DNA of 64,000 nt from Methylibium sp. Root1272 (lineage in GTDB: Bacteria; Pseudomonadota; Gammaproteobacteria; Burkholderiales; Burkholderiaceae_C), in contig NZ_LMDY01000017.1 in NCBI RefSeq assembly GCF_001425905.1, forward strand, positions 62,945 through 126,944, in the 5' to 3' direction. Every line of letters starts with the position of its first letter. The first letter of the stretch is position 1. Positions 37,974-46,158 of this stretch are shown here, piece by piece. The notes under the pieces were generated by a model, which saw only the letters and a program-made list of their open reading frames with translations, did not search any database and was not told the origin of the DNA. The translations under genes were made by a program, and so were the position numbers.

Positions 37974-37990
37974 CAGGGGGTCCCTTCGGG

Positions 37991-38644
37991 TCAGAAGATG
38001 TACATGAAATTGAAGCGGGCCTGCTTCTCGGTGTTCAGGCCCGCCTCGACGAAATAGCCCTTGTCGATCAACCGGAGCATCGGCGTGATCTCGACGCGCT
38101 CGGACAGCCCGCGCATGTGCCGCGCCTCGACGATGAGCCAGGGCTGGGTCTCCTCGTACGCGGCCTCGTAGAAGGAGAAGCCGGCGCGCACAGCGGCGTA
38201 GTCGTGGCGGAGGCCGTCGGCGCGGTACAGGCGCCCGAAGGCGGCGACATAGATGCGCGTGGTCTCGTAGTCGAGCTGGATCCCCGGCGCCAGCAGCGTG
38301 CGCGTGCCCGCGTAGTCGTTGCCGCGGATGCCGCCGGCGCCGACCACGAGCCAGGCGTTGGCCTGGGCGTGCGGCAGGTTCCACCGGGACATCAGGCGCG
38401 TGTAGGTGATCTCGGCGACATCGCGCGTCTTGCGCCCGTCGTCCGAGCGCATCGACAGGCCGCCGACGCCGACCGCGTCGCGCGGCGCATAGGCATGGTT
38501 GACCCAGGCCTCGCGCCAGTTCGGGCCGAAGTCGCCCATCGCCATCTGGCTGCCGTCGAAGCCCATCGGACCCGCCCGCGCGCTGCCGCCGAACACCAGC
38601 AGCGCGACGGTGGCGAGGCAGACCCGGGTCGTTGTCGATCTCAT
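37991..38644 (-). CDS. Predicted outer-membrane beta-barrel protein of the metal cluster
   Basis: This is a 217-residue protein with a signal peptide (ending ARA-GP) followed by alternating amphipathic strands, and it ends in FNFMYIF. A C-terminal Phe after alternating hydrophobics is the usual signal for outer-membrane insertion. The N-terminus of the mature part is Met-rich (GPMGFDGSQMAMGDFG). It is not clearly CopB. It is coupled by 4-base overlap to the CusF-like gene. Function unknown, probably metal-related by location. Confidence 0.72.
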   Translation of the reverse strand: MRSTTTRVCLATVALLVFGGSARAGPMGFDGSQMAMGDFGPNWREAWVNHAYAPRDAVGVGGLSMRSDDGRKTRDVAEITYTRLMSRWNLPHAQANAWLVVGAGGIRGNDYAGTRTLLAPGIQLDYETTRIYVAAFGRLYRADGLRHDYAAVRAGFSFYEAAYEETQPWLIVEARHMRGLSERVEITPMLRLIDKGYFVEAGLNTEKQARFNFMYIF

Positions 38645-38922
38645 TTCGCGATCTCGATCGCCGTGACGGTGTAGACGCCGTCGATCTTGTCGGCGCTGAA
38701 TCGCACCTTGTCGCCTGCCTTCACCTTGGCCAGCAACGCCGGGTCCTTGATCTGGAACGCCATGCTCATCGGCGGCATGTCGAGGTGCCTGATCTCGCCG
38801 TGCTTGAGCGTGATCTTCTTCTGCGCGGCATCGACCTTGCGCACCTCGCCGTCGATCAGGGGCTGGGCGCTCGCCAGCGTCGTGGTGGCGGCGAGCAGCA
38901 AGGCGCTCAAATGGTTTTTCAT
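38641..38922 (-). CDS. CusF-like periplasmic copper-binding protein
   Basis: This is a 93-residue exported small barrel. After the signal peptide, LKHGEIRHLDMPPMSMAF carries the CusF-type site: one His followed by two Met. The position of CusF Trp44 is here Met (LDMPPMSM), as in many non-enterobacterial relatives. The C-terminal VDGVYTVTAIE strand is typical. CusF passes Cu(I) to an RND pump, but no CusA/CusB lies in this cluster. Confidence 0.85.
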   Translation of the reverse strand: MKNHLSALLLAATTTLASAQPLIDGEVRKVDAAQKKITLKHGEIRHLDMPPMSMAFQIKDPALLAKVKAGDKVRFSADKIDGVYTVTAIEIAK

Positions 38923-38949
38923 CGGGCAGCTCCGTGTCGATGTTTTCGT

Positions 38950-39426
38950 TCAGGGGTAGGCCTGGTAGACGGTCGAGCGGCCGTCGCGCTGTACCAGCAG
39001 CACCTCGTAGGGGTCTTGGCGGCCACCGTACTCCGGCCCGTCCATGCCGGGCGAGCCGATCGGCATCGCCGGCACGGCCAGCCCGATGGCCTGCGGTCGC
39101 TCCTTCAGCAGCCGCCACACCTCGCGCGCCGGCACATGGCCCTCGATCGCATAGCCGCCCACGCTCGCCGTGTGGCAGGAGCCGTAGCGCAGCGGCATGC
39201 CCAGCCGGGCCCTCGCATCCGTGTTGCCGTCGTCGTGGGAACGCACCATGAAGCCGTGGGCTTCGAGATGCCGGATCCAGTCCTTGCAACAGCCGCAGGT
39301 GGGGCTTTTCCAGACGTCGACGAGCGGCTTGCCGGCGGCGGCCGCAGCGGTCAGCGCGGGGATCGCGAAGAGCGAGGCGAGGGCCGTCAAGGCCCGGCGG
39401 CGATCGGCTTGGTGTCGGTGCTTCAT
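38950..39426 (-). CDS. DUF411 metal-binding protein
   Basis: This is a 158-residue exported protein of the DUF411 family, often found in copper or silver resistance clusters. SPTCGCCKDWIRHLEAHGF has the conserved CGCC. GSCHTASVGGYAIEGHVPA has the second Cys/His group, and PAMPIGSPGMDGPEYGG the Met-rich loop. The start ATG 39426 is 8 bases after AAGGAG; nearby ATG/GTG codons at 39432 and 39435 are too close to it. It lies after the cupredoxin gene, overlapping or abutting its end. Confidence 0.85.
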   Translation of the reverse strand: MKHRHQADRRRALTALASLFAIPALTAAAAAGKPLVDVWKSPTCGCCKDWIRHLEAHGFMVRSHDDGNTDARARLGMPLRYGSCHTASVGGYAIEGHVPAREVWRLLKERPQAIGLAVPAMPIGSPGMDGPEYGGRQDPYEVLLVQRDGRSTVYQAYP

Positions 39427-39431
39427 GCTCA

Positions 39432-39938
39432 TCACTCCTTGGTTCTGCGTGCGGCGGCCACGACGATCCTGCCGACCATGCCGGCCTGGTAGTGCCCGGC
39501 GATCAAGCAGGCGAAGTCGAACTCGCCGCGGCGGTTGAAGGTCCAGACGATCTCGCCCGTCTGCCCCGGACCGACGTGCGCCATGTAGGGCTCGTCGTGC
39601 TCCATGCCCGGGAACTTCATCATCAGCGCGGCGTGCGCGTCGTTCTCGGCCCGGGTGCCGATCACGAACTCGTGCATCACCTTGCCGTCGTTGCGGACGA
39701 CGAAACGGACCGTCTCGCCCTGCTTCACGTCGAGCCGCTCGGGGCTGAAGCGCATGCTGTCCAGCATCGTCACTTCGACCGTCCGCCTGGCGGCCTTGGC
39801 GTCACCGGCGATGCCCCAGTCCTTCTGTTCCTTCTTGGCGACGGTGGGCTTCTTCGCAGGCTCGGCATCGCCATGGGCCCGGGCGATGCCGGAGGTGGCG
39901 ACCAGCGCCGCCAACAGCAGGGTCTCGATGTTCAGCAT
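39432..39938 (-). CDS. Cupredoxin (plastocyanin/azurin-like) protein
   Basis: This is a 168-residue periplasmic blue-copper protein. The signal peptide ends ARA-HG, followed by a Lys-rich linker and the cupredoxin domain. Type-1 copper ligands are visible: His in MHEFVIG and Cys-His-Met in FACLIAGHYQAGMVG. A Met/His-rich insertion (MMKFPGMEHDEPYM) lies between them. It probably carries electrons or copper for the adjacent multicopper oxidase. The start MLNIETLLL was chosen over a longer frame. Confidence 0.88.
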   Translation of the reverse strand: MLNIETLLLAALVATSGIARAHGDAEPAKKPTVAKKEQKDWGIAGDAKAARRTVEVTMLDSMRFSPERLDVKQGETVRFVVRNDGKVMHEFVIGTRAENDAHAALMMKFPGMEHDEPYMAHVGPGQTGEIVWTFNRRGEFDFACLIAGHYQAGMVGRIVVAAARRTKE

Positions 39939-39980
39939 GGAGGTCCTCGTCAGGGGTTGCGATCGGGCCGGATGTCGCAC

Positions 39981-41405
39981 TCAATGGCCGGCGTGGCCGC
40001 CACCGCCAAGCGCCGGCTTGCGCACTTGGACCTCGATGTCGGCCGCCGGCATGTTCTTCGCGGGCATCGCACTGGTGCCCTCGGCCTTGAAGCGCGCCGG
40101 CTCGGCCAGTGCGCCGGTCCACTCGTAGGCCATCGTCCCGGCCGGGTGCTTGAACCAGCCCGGGTCCTTGTAGTCGCCCGGCTTCTGATCCCGGCGCACC
40201 TTCAGCACGGTGAACATGCCGCCCATCTCGACCGAGCCGAACGGGCCGGCGCCGCTCATCATCGGCGCGGTGTTGTCGGGCAGCGGCATCGGCATCTCGG
40301 CCATGTCGGCCATGCCGCGTTCGCCCATCACCATGTAGTCGGGCACGAGCTGCGTGATCTTCGAGACCACGTCTCGGTGGTCGACACCGATCATGGTCGG
40401 CACGCCATGGCCCATGGCATTCATCGTGTGGTGGCTCTTGTGGCAGTGGAAGGCCCAGTCGCCCTCCTCGTCGGCCAGGAACTCGATCTGGCGCATCTGG
40501 CCCACCGCGACGTCGGTGGTGACCTCGGGCCAGCGCGTGCCCTTCGGCGTCGGCCCGCCGTCGGTGCCGGTGACCATGAACTCGTGGCCGTGCAGGTGGA
40601 TCGGGTGGTTGGTCATCGTCAGGTTGCCGATGCGGATGCGCACCTTGTCGTTCTTCCGGACGTTCAGCGTATCGATGCCCGGGAAGATGCGGCTGTTCCA
40701 GCTCCACAGGTTGAAGTCGAGCATGGTCATGATCTTCGGCGTGTAGGCGCCGGGATCGATGTCGTAGGCATTGAGCAGGAACACGAAGTCGCGGTCGACC
40801 GCGTCGATCAGTGGGTGCTTCTGTTTCGGGTGCGTGATCCAGAAGCCCATCATGCCCATCGCCATCTGCACCATCTCGTCGGCATGCGGGTGGTACATGA
40901 AGGTGCCGGGCCGGCGCGCGACGAACTCGTAGACGAAGGTCTTGCCGGGCTGGATGGCGGGCTGCGTCAGGCCGCCGATGCCGTCCATGCCGTTGGGCAG
41001 CCGCTGACCGTGCCAGTGGACGGTGGTGTGCTCGGGCAGCTTGTTGGTGACGAAGATGCGCACGCGGTCGTCTTCCACCACCTCGATCGTCGGCCCCGGG
41101 CTCTGGCCGTTGTAGCCCCAGAGGTGGGCCGTGAAGCCGGGGGCCATCTCGCGCACCACCGGTTCGGCGACCAGGTGGAACTCCTTGACGCCGTTGTTCA
41201 TGCGCCAGGGCAGCGTCCAGCCATTCAAGGTGACGACCGGGTTGTAGGGATGGCCGCTCCCGGGCACCAGCGGCGGCATCGTGTCGGGCGAGGCCTGCAT
41301 CACCGGTTCGGGCAGCGCGGCCATCGCGACCTTGCTGACGGCGGCGGCGCTGACGGCCGCGGTGACCGCGCCGGCACGGCCGAGGAAGTTGCGTCGGGAA
41401 ACCAT
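39981..41405 (-). CDS. Multicopper oxidase, CopA/laccase-like
   Basis: This is a 474-residue Tat-exported (SRRNFLG) multicopper oxidase, likely oxidising Cu(I) to the less toxic Cu(II). All four copper motifs are present: HWHG, YHPHADEM, HPIHLHGH and HCHKSHHTMNAM, the last with Cys between two His and a Met axial position. Met-rich stretches near the C-terminus (MADMAEMPMPLP) could bind Cu(I). The tail ends GGGGHAGH. It lies between a TolC-type outer-membrane protein and a cupredoxin, 20 and 42 bases away. Confidence 0.92.
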   Translation of the reverse strand: MVSRRNFLGRAGAVTAAVSAAAVSKVAMAALPEPVMQASPDTMPPLVPGSGHPYNPVVTLNGWTLPWRMNNGVKEFHLVAEPVVREMAPGFTAHLWGYNGQSPGPTIEVVEDDRVRIFVTNKLPEHTTVHWHGQRLPNGMDGIGGLTQPAIQPGKTFVYEFVARRPGTFMYHPHADEMVQMAMGMMGFWITHPKQKHPLIDAVDRDFVFLLNAYDIDPGAYTPKIMTMLDFNLWSWNSRIFPGIDTLNVRKNDKVRIRIGNLTMTNHPIHLHGHEFMVTGTDGGPTPKGTRWPEVTTDVAVGQMRQIEFLADEEGDWAFHCHKSHHTMNAMGHGVPTMIGVDHRDVVSKITQLVPDYMVMGERGMADMAEMPMPLPDNTAPMMSGAGPFGSVEMGGMFTVLKVRRDQKPGDYKDPGWFKHPAGTMAYEWTGALAEPARFKAEGTSAMPAKNMPAADIEVQVRKPALGGGGHAGH

Positions 41406-41425
41406 GGGTGTGTCCTTGTTGGGCT

Positions 41426-42868
41426 TCAGTGGCCACCGACGCCGGCGTCGGCACTGCCGGCCGCCGTGCCGGTGCCGAGCGCCATGCCGCCGCTCGAGAG
41501 TCCGGGCTTGCCGATCAGTGCCATCTCGAGATCGGCCTGGGCCAGCCAGAAGTCGCGCAGCGACTCGATGTAGCCGTTGACGCCGGCGATCTGCGAGCGC
41601 GCATCCGCGAGCAGCTCGAACACGCCGATCAGCATGCCGTTGTAGCGCAGCACGTTCTCTTCGGCGATGCGCCGGCGCAGCGGCACGATCTCGTCGCGGT
41701 GGTGACGCGCGATGTCCCAGGCCGAGCGATAAGCTCCATAGGCCTCGCGCACTTCCGAGCGGGCGTTGACCGCCGTCTCGGCGGCGCGGTTCAGCGCCTG
41801 CATGTAGACCGCCTCGGCGCGCGCGACGCGCGCTCCGCCCCAGTCGAACAGCGGCAGCTCCAGCCCCAGCTCCCAACCCGTCTGCGTCGGTTCCTCGTTC
41901 GAACTGTTGTGGACCCAGCCCAGCTCCAGCACGTTGACGAAGCGCGTCGTCTTCGTGAGCCCGAGGTTCTTCGCGGTCTGCTCCGCCGCCAGCTTCGCAC
42001 CCTGGACGTCGAGGCGCTGAGCCAGCGCGGCGCGCTCGATGTCGGGCTGATCCTGCGGTGCCTCGGGCAGGTCGGGCAGCCGCTCGGGCAACTGGAAGCG
42101 CGTCTGCATCCCCCACAGGCCCATCAGCCGCGTCAGCCTCTCGCGCGAGGCCAGCGCGGCGTGCTCGGCCCGGGCCAGGCTCAGCGTCGCGTCGGCGTAG
42201 AAGCCCTGCTCGCGCATGCGCTGCAGCTTGTTGAAGTTGCCGACTTCGGCCATGCGCCGGGCCAGCTCGGCGCCGGCCTCGGTCGCCTGCTGCACCTGGC
42301 GCCGGTAGCGCACCGTGTCCTCGGCGGCCACCGCGGTGAAGTAGGCCTTGCGGGCTTCGGACGCCAGCGACAGCAGCTGCACCGCGACGGCGCCGCGGGT
42401 CTGCGCGAAGCGCCGTTCCTCGATCTGGCGCACGAGCGGCATCGCCAGCAGCCGCGCGAGGTTGAGGTGGTAGCCGCGCTCGAGTTCGATCTCGTCGCCG
42501 CGCTTGAGGCGGCCGAAGCTGAAGCCCGGGTTCGGCAGCCGGCTGGCCTGCACCAGCTCGGCCTCGCCGATGCCCAGTTCGAAGAACCGGGCCTGGAGCC
42601 CCTTGTTGTTGAGCAGCGCGACCTGCACCGCGTCGTCGACTGTCAGCGGCCGCGCGAGCAATTCGGCCACGCGGGCATCGATGCGGTTCTGGTCCTCGGT
42701 GGTCCGAGCCCAGAGGGCATCCTTGCCGAGGCGTTCCTGGGCCACCTGCTCGACGGCGCCGAAGCCGCCATCCGGGCTGAACGAGGCGCAGCCGGCCAGC
42801 GTGAGGCTCGCCAGCACGAGCGGCAGGCGGCGGGCCGCCGCAGCGCGAGCGTGTCGGGGTGTCGTCAT
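41426..42868 (-). CDS. TolC-family outer-membrane efflux lipoprotein
   Basis: This is a 480-residue outer-membrane efflux channel. The signal ends in lipobox LAGC, so it is likely a lipoprotein as in CusC/NodT. Two long alpha-helical repeats typical of TolC proteins follow. The start was set at the ATG after GAGGAG. No RND pump or membrane-fusion protein is encoded in the cluster, so it must pair with a pump elsewhere or work differently. It belongs to the copper operon by orientation and spacing. Confidence 0.88.
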   Translation of the reverse strand: MTTPRHARAAAARRLPLVLASLTLAGCASFSPDGGFGAVEQVAQERLGKDALWARTTEDQNRIDARVAELLARPLTVDDAVQVALLNNKGLQARFFELGIGEAELVQASRLPNPGFSFGRLKRGDEIELERGYHLNLARLLAMPLVRQIEERRFAQTRGAVAVQLLSLASEARKAYFTAVAAEDTVRYRRQVQQATEAGAELARRMAEVGNFNKLQRMREQGFYADATLSLARAEHAALASRERLTRLMGLWGMQTRFQLPERLPDLPEAPQDQPDIERAALAQRLDVQGAKLAAEQTAKNLGLTKTTRFVNVLELGWVHNSSNEEPTQTGWELGLELPLFDWGGARVARAEAVYMQALNRAAETAVNARSEVREAYGAYRSAWDIARHHRDEIVPLRRRIAEENVLRYNGMLIGVFELLADARSQIAGVNGYIESLRDFWLAQADLEMALIGKPGLSSGGMALGTGTAAGSADAGVGGH

Positions 42869-42878
42869 CGCACGCTCC

Positions 42879-43220
42879 TCAGTGACGGTGATGAGGAGCA
42901 CCGTGCGGCGCCGACGGGGCCCCGGTCGTTTCACTCGCTGCAGGGGTGGCCGGCGCGGCGTTTGCCGGCCGCGAGGCCTGCTGCGCCTCGCGCGCATAGG
43001 CGCGCCAGCCCCCGATGCGGCCGACCGCGTCGTTCGCGTCCTTCCAGGGCCGCAGCGTCGTGTCGCCGTGGCGGCGGTAGTCGGTGAAGGCCGATGGAGG
43101 GGCGAAGGTCGGGACGGCCGCGCTGGCGTTCAGCGGGTCGGGGCGTTCGTCGGCCACGGCGGCCAGGGAACAGGACAGCAGGGCAAGCGGCAGCCAGCAG
43201 TGCGATCGAAGCAGAAGCAT
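42879..43220 (-). CDS. Small exported protein of the copper cluster
   Basis: This is a 113-residue predicted secreted protein: a signal peptide (about 20 residues, ending AVA-DE), then PTFAPPSAFTDYRRHGD and a conserved-looking WKDANDAVGRIGGWRAYARE helix. The Pro/Ala-rich tail ends in HGAPHHRH, a possible metal site. It lies 10 bases before the TolC-type gene. Family not named with certainty; similar short proteins accompany TolC/multicopper oxidase genes in Burkholderiales as I recall. Confidence 0.7.
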   Translation of the reverse strand: MLLLRSHCWLPLALLSCSLAAVADERPDPLNASAAVPTFAPPSAFTDYRRHGDTTLRPWKDANDAVGRIGGWRAYAREAQQASRPANAAPATPAASETTGAPSAPHGAPHHRH

Positions 43221-43328
43221 GGAGCGTCCTCGCAGGACCACGTTCGAGGGCCCGGCGGGCGGGCCCGGCCGGGATCGAGACGGCGGCGCTCGCGAGTGCG
43301 TGCCGAGGCACGCGCCCGTCGGGCCGCG

Positions 43329-43688
43329 TCAGGCGAGGACGTTTCGGGGGGGACGGTCGAGCCCGCCGATCGCGGGCTGGCCGGTGTCGCGTGCGAGTGC
43401 GGGGATCGGCGCTTCGGCCGGCAGGGCGACCGCGACCGATTCGCAGCGCGGCACGATGCCGATCGCTGCGTGGCACCAGTCGCAGGACTGGCAGCTCGAC
43501 GGCGCGCCGCCGTCCGCATCGCTCTGATGGCAGGGCGGCAGCGCCGCTTCGGACGCGGTGGCGTGGTCTGCGGAGAGGGCGACGGCGGGCGCCTCGGGGA
43601 TCTGCGGCAGGCCCATGGACGCCACCGCCCAACTGCGTAAGGGCAGCAGGGCCAGCATCAGGCAGAGGATCCAGGTGGCGCGGCGCAT
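43329..43688 (-). CDS. Cys/His-containing exported protein at the head of the copper cluster
   Basis: This is a 119-residue protein with a hydrophobic N-terminal segment ([19 protein letters not shown]) followed by a cysteine group, CHQSDADGG then [10 protein letters not shown]. These four Cys and two His may bind a metal. It is first in the minus-strand cluster and divergent from argB. The start was set at MRRATW. I do not recognise the family; a copper sensor or carrier role is an inference from position and residues. Confidence 0.65.
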   Translation of the reverse strand: MRRATWILCLMLALLPLRSWAVASMGLPQIPEAPAVALSADHATASEAALPPCHQSDADGGAPSSCQSCDWCHAAIGIVPRCESVAVALPAEAPIPALARDTGQPAIGGLDRPPRNVLA

Positions 43689-43767
43689 GAGGACAAAAGT
43701 ATGCGCCAGACTGAGCCGGGGCCGCCGCGAAAAGTTCCGCGGCGCACGGTCCGGTGCAGGCGCCAGA

Positions 43768-43783
43768 CTAGGGCGAACCCTAG
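43768..43783. promoter_or_regulatory. Perfect palindrome CTAGGG-CGAA-CCCTAG between the copper cluster and argB
   Basis: This is a 16-base perfect inverted repeat in the 133-base divergent region. It overlaps a possible -10 (TAGAAT, 43781-43786) for argB. It would suit a dimeric metal-responsive regulator of the minus-strand cluster. No regulator gene is present in the cluster. Confidence 0.45.
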
Positions 43784-43821
43784 AATGCCCTGCGACAGAC
43801 CCTGAGTTTGGAGACCCCGTC

Positions 43822-44736
43822 ATGGCCCAACCCGTTCCCGCCCCCTCGTCCGACCTGCTGAACATCGCGCCGCGCGACAAGGCGGAGATCCTCGCGCAGG
43901 CGTTGCCCTACATCCGCAAGTTCCATGGCAAGACGCTGGTCATCAAGTACGGCGGCAACGCGATGACCGATCCGGCGCTGCAGCAAGACTTCGCCGAGGA
44001 CATCGTGCTGCTCAAGCTGGTGGGCATGAACCCGGTGGTCGTGCACGGCGGCGGGCCGCAGATCGACGAGGCCTTGTCGCGCCTGGGCAAGAAGGGCACC
44101 TTCATCCAGGGCATGCGCGTGACCGACGAGGAGACGATGGAGGTCGTCGAGTGGGTGCTCGGCGGCGAGGTGCAGCAGGACATCGTCGGCCTGATCAACG
44201 CGGTGGGCGGCAAGGCGGTCGGGCTCACCGGCCGCGACGGCGGCATGATCCGGGCGCGCAAGCTGAAGATGATCGACAAGGACGACCCCAGCATCGAGCA
44301 CGACGTCGGCCAGGTCGGCGAGATCACCGCCATCGACCCGGCGGTCGTCAAGGCGCTGCAGGACGACCAGTTCATTCCGGTCGTCAGCCCCATCGGCTTC
44401 GGCGAGCACAACGAGAGCTACAACATCAACGCCGACATGGTGGCGAGCAAGCTCGCCACCGTGCTGCAAGCCGAGAAGCTGATGCTGCTGACCAACACGC
44501 CGGGGGTGCTCGACAAGGCCGGCAAGCTGCTCACCAACCTGTCGGCGCGCGAGATCGACGAACTGTTCGCCGACGGCACGATCAGCGGCGGCATGCTGCC
44601 GAAGATCGCCGGCGCACTGGATGCGGCGAAGAGCGGCGTCAACGCGGTGCACATCATCGACGGCCGGGTGCCGCACGCGATGCTGCTCGAGATCCTGAGC
44701 GACCAGGCCTACGGCACGATGATCCGGTCGCACTGA
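43822..44736 (+). CDS. argB: ArgB, N-acetylglutamate kinase
   Basis: This 304-residue amino-acid kinase catalyses the second step of arginine synthesis. The sequence shows [12 protein letters not shown], the glycine loop [11 protein letters not shown], and [12 protein letters not shown] with the substrate-binding Asn. [10 protein letters not shown] and SGGMLPKI near the C-terminus are the nucleotide site. The N-terminal helix of about 20 residues is of the type that lets arginine-sensitive NAGK form hexamers. The start at MAQPVPAP follows TTTGGAGACC. Confidence 0.96.
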   Translation: MAQPVPAPSSDLLNIAPRDKAEILAQALPYIRKFHGKTLVIKYGGNAMTDPALQQDFAEDIVLLKLVGMNPVVVHGGGPQIDEALSRLGKKGTFIQGMRVTDEETMEVVEWVLGGEVQQDIVGLINAVGGKAVGLTGRDGGMIRARKLKMIDKDDPSIEHDVGQVGEITAIDPAVVKALQDDQFIPVVSPIGFGEHNESYNINADMVASKLATVLQAEKLMLLTNTPGVLDKAGKLLTNLSAREIDELFADGTISGGMLPKIAGALDAAKSGVNAVHIIDGRVPHAMLLEILSDQAYGTMIRSH

Positions 44737-44739
44737 GCG

Positions 44740-45471
44740 GTGGCTGCCGCCGGCCGTCCGGTCGTCTGGCTGTTCGACCTCGACAACACGCTGCACGACG
44801 CCTCGCACGCGGCCTTCGGCCTGCTCGACGAGGCGATGAATGACTACATCGCGCAGGCGCTGCGGGTCGATGTGGCGCAGGCCGATTTCCTGAGGCTCGA
44901 CTACTGGCGCCGCTACGGCGCCACGCTGCTGGGGCTGGAACGGCATCACGGCATTCGCGCCGCGCACTTTCTTGAACACACCCACCGCCTGCCGGGCCTG
45001 GAGCAACGGCTGCGCGGCAACGCCCGTGACCGCGCAGCGCTGCGGGCCTTGCCGGGCCGCAAGTTCGTGCTGACCAATGCGCCGGCCAGCTACGCCAAGC
45101 GCGTGCTGACGGCGCTTGATCTGGCGGATTGCTTCGAAGGCATCGTCAGCATCGAGGGCATGCGCCTGTTCGGCCATCTGCGGCCCAAGCCCGATGCCCG
45201 CATGTTCCGCGTGGTACTGGCGCGGCTGAAATTGCGGCCGGCGCAGTGCGTGCTGGTCGAGGACACGCTGGCCCACCAGCGCGCGGCGCGCGCCGTCGGC
45301 CTGCGGACCGTCTGGATGCAGCGATATGTGTGGCGCAATGCTCATGGACCCGAAGTAGGTGCGCGCTTGCGTCGAAAGCCCGCTTACGTGTATGCAAGAA
45401 TTCGCTCGCTCTCGACGCTAGCCACCCACTTCCTCTCCGCCTGCGCGCATGTCCGATACGCCGATCCCTGA
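44740..45471 (+). CDS. HAD-family pyrimidine 5'-nucleotidase-like phosphatase
   Basis: This is a 243-residue HAD hydrolase. Motif I is WLFDLDNTL (residues 10-18), motif II FVLTNAP, motif III LRPKPD and motif IV CVLVEDTLAHQRAA. It resembles the yeast SDT1/PHM8-like pyrimidine nucleotidases common next to argB/slmA in Betaproteobacteria. It starts with GTG 3 bases after argB. Its last 30 residues look unconserved, and the end overlaps the slmA start by 23 bases. Confidence 0.87.
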   Translation: MAAAGRPVVWLFDLDNTLHDASHAAFGLLDEAMNDYIAQALRVDVAQADFLRLDYWRRYGATLLGLERHHGIRAAHFLEHTHRLPGLEQRLRGNARDRAALRALPGRKFVLTNAPASYAKRVLTALDLADCFEGIVSIEGMRLFGHLRPKPDARMFRVVLARLKLRPAQCVLVEDTLAHQRAARAVGLRTVWMQRYVWRNAHGPEVGARLRRKPAYVYARIRSLSTLATHFLSACAHVRYADP

Positions 45472-46111
45472 GCCGCTGGATGCCGCCGACGACACGCCCA
45501 CCGAGGGGGTCGCCGCCGCAGCGCCCGTGCGCAAGCGGCCCAAGCCGGGCGAGCGCCGCATCCAGATCCTCCAGACGCTGGCGTCCATGCTGGAACAGCC
45601 CGGTGCCGAGCGCATCACGACGGCGGCGCTGGCGGCCAAGCTCGACGTCAGCGAAGCGGCCTTGTATCGGCACTTCGCCAGCAAGGCGCAGATGTTCGAG
45701 GGCCTGATCGATTTCATCGAGAGCAGCGTGTTCACGCTGGTCAACCAGATCGTCGAGCGCGACACCGAGCCGCGCGATCAGGTGCACAAGATGCTCACCG
45801 TGCTGTTGCAGTTCGGTGAGAAGAACCCCGGCATGTCGCGCGTGATGGCCGGCGACGCCCTGGTGTTCGAGAACGAGCGCCTGACGGCGCGCATGAACCA
45901 GTTCTTCGATCGCTTCGAGTCGCAGGTGCGGCAGAGCCTGCGCACGCTGGCCGAGGCCGGCGGTTCGCAGACGCCGACCGTCGATGCGCAGGCGCAGGCG
46001 TCGGTCCTCGTCAGCTTCGTGCTGGGCCGCCTGCAGCGCTATGCGCGCTCGGGCTTCAAGCGCCTGCCGACCGAACACCTCGACGCGGCACTGCGGCAAC
46101 TCGCCGCTTGA
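45449..46111 (+). CDS. slmA: SlmA-like nucleoid occlusion factor (TetR family)
   Basis: This is a 220-residue TetR-fold DNA-binding protein that blocks FtsZ assembly over the chromosome. After an acidic, disordered N-terminus of about 28 residues comes RRIQILQTLASMLEQPGAERITTAALAAKL…SEAALYRHFASKAQMFE, the helix-turn-helix. The long C-terminal helices ending LRTLAEAGG…ALRQLAA follow. The argB/HAD/slmA order supports the name. It overlaps the preceding HAD gene in another frame. Confidence 0.88.
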   Translation: MSDTPIPEPLDAADDTPTEGVAAAAPVRKRPKPGERRIQILQTLASMLEQPGAERITTAALAAKLDVSEAALYRHFASKAQMFEGLIDFIESSVFTLVNQIVERDTEPRDQVHKMLTVLLQFGEKNPGMSRVMAGDALVFENERLTARMNQFFDRFESQVRQSLRTLAEAGGSQTPTVDAQAQASVLVSFVLGRLQRYARSGFKRLPTEHLDAALRQLAA

Positions 46112-46118
46112 TCCGGCC

Positions 46119-46136
46119 GCCCCTGCGAGGGGCTTT
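46119..46136 (+). terminator. Short hairpin with TTT after slmA
   Basis: GCCCCT-GCG-AGGGGC followed by TTT begins 8 bases after the slmA stop. The T tract is short, so termination may be partial. Confidence 0.45.
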
Positions 46137-46158
46137 GGCGCCCCTACACTCGGCGGCC

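Noticed and set aside
39492-41573. Open frame of about 690 codons antisense to the multicopper oxidase and cupredoxin
   Set aside because: Copper-ligand motifs on the minus strand are decisive; the antisense product has none.
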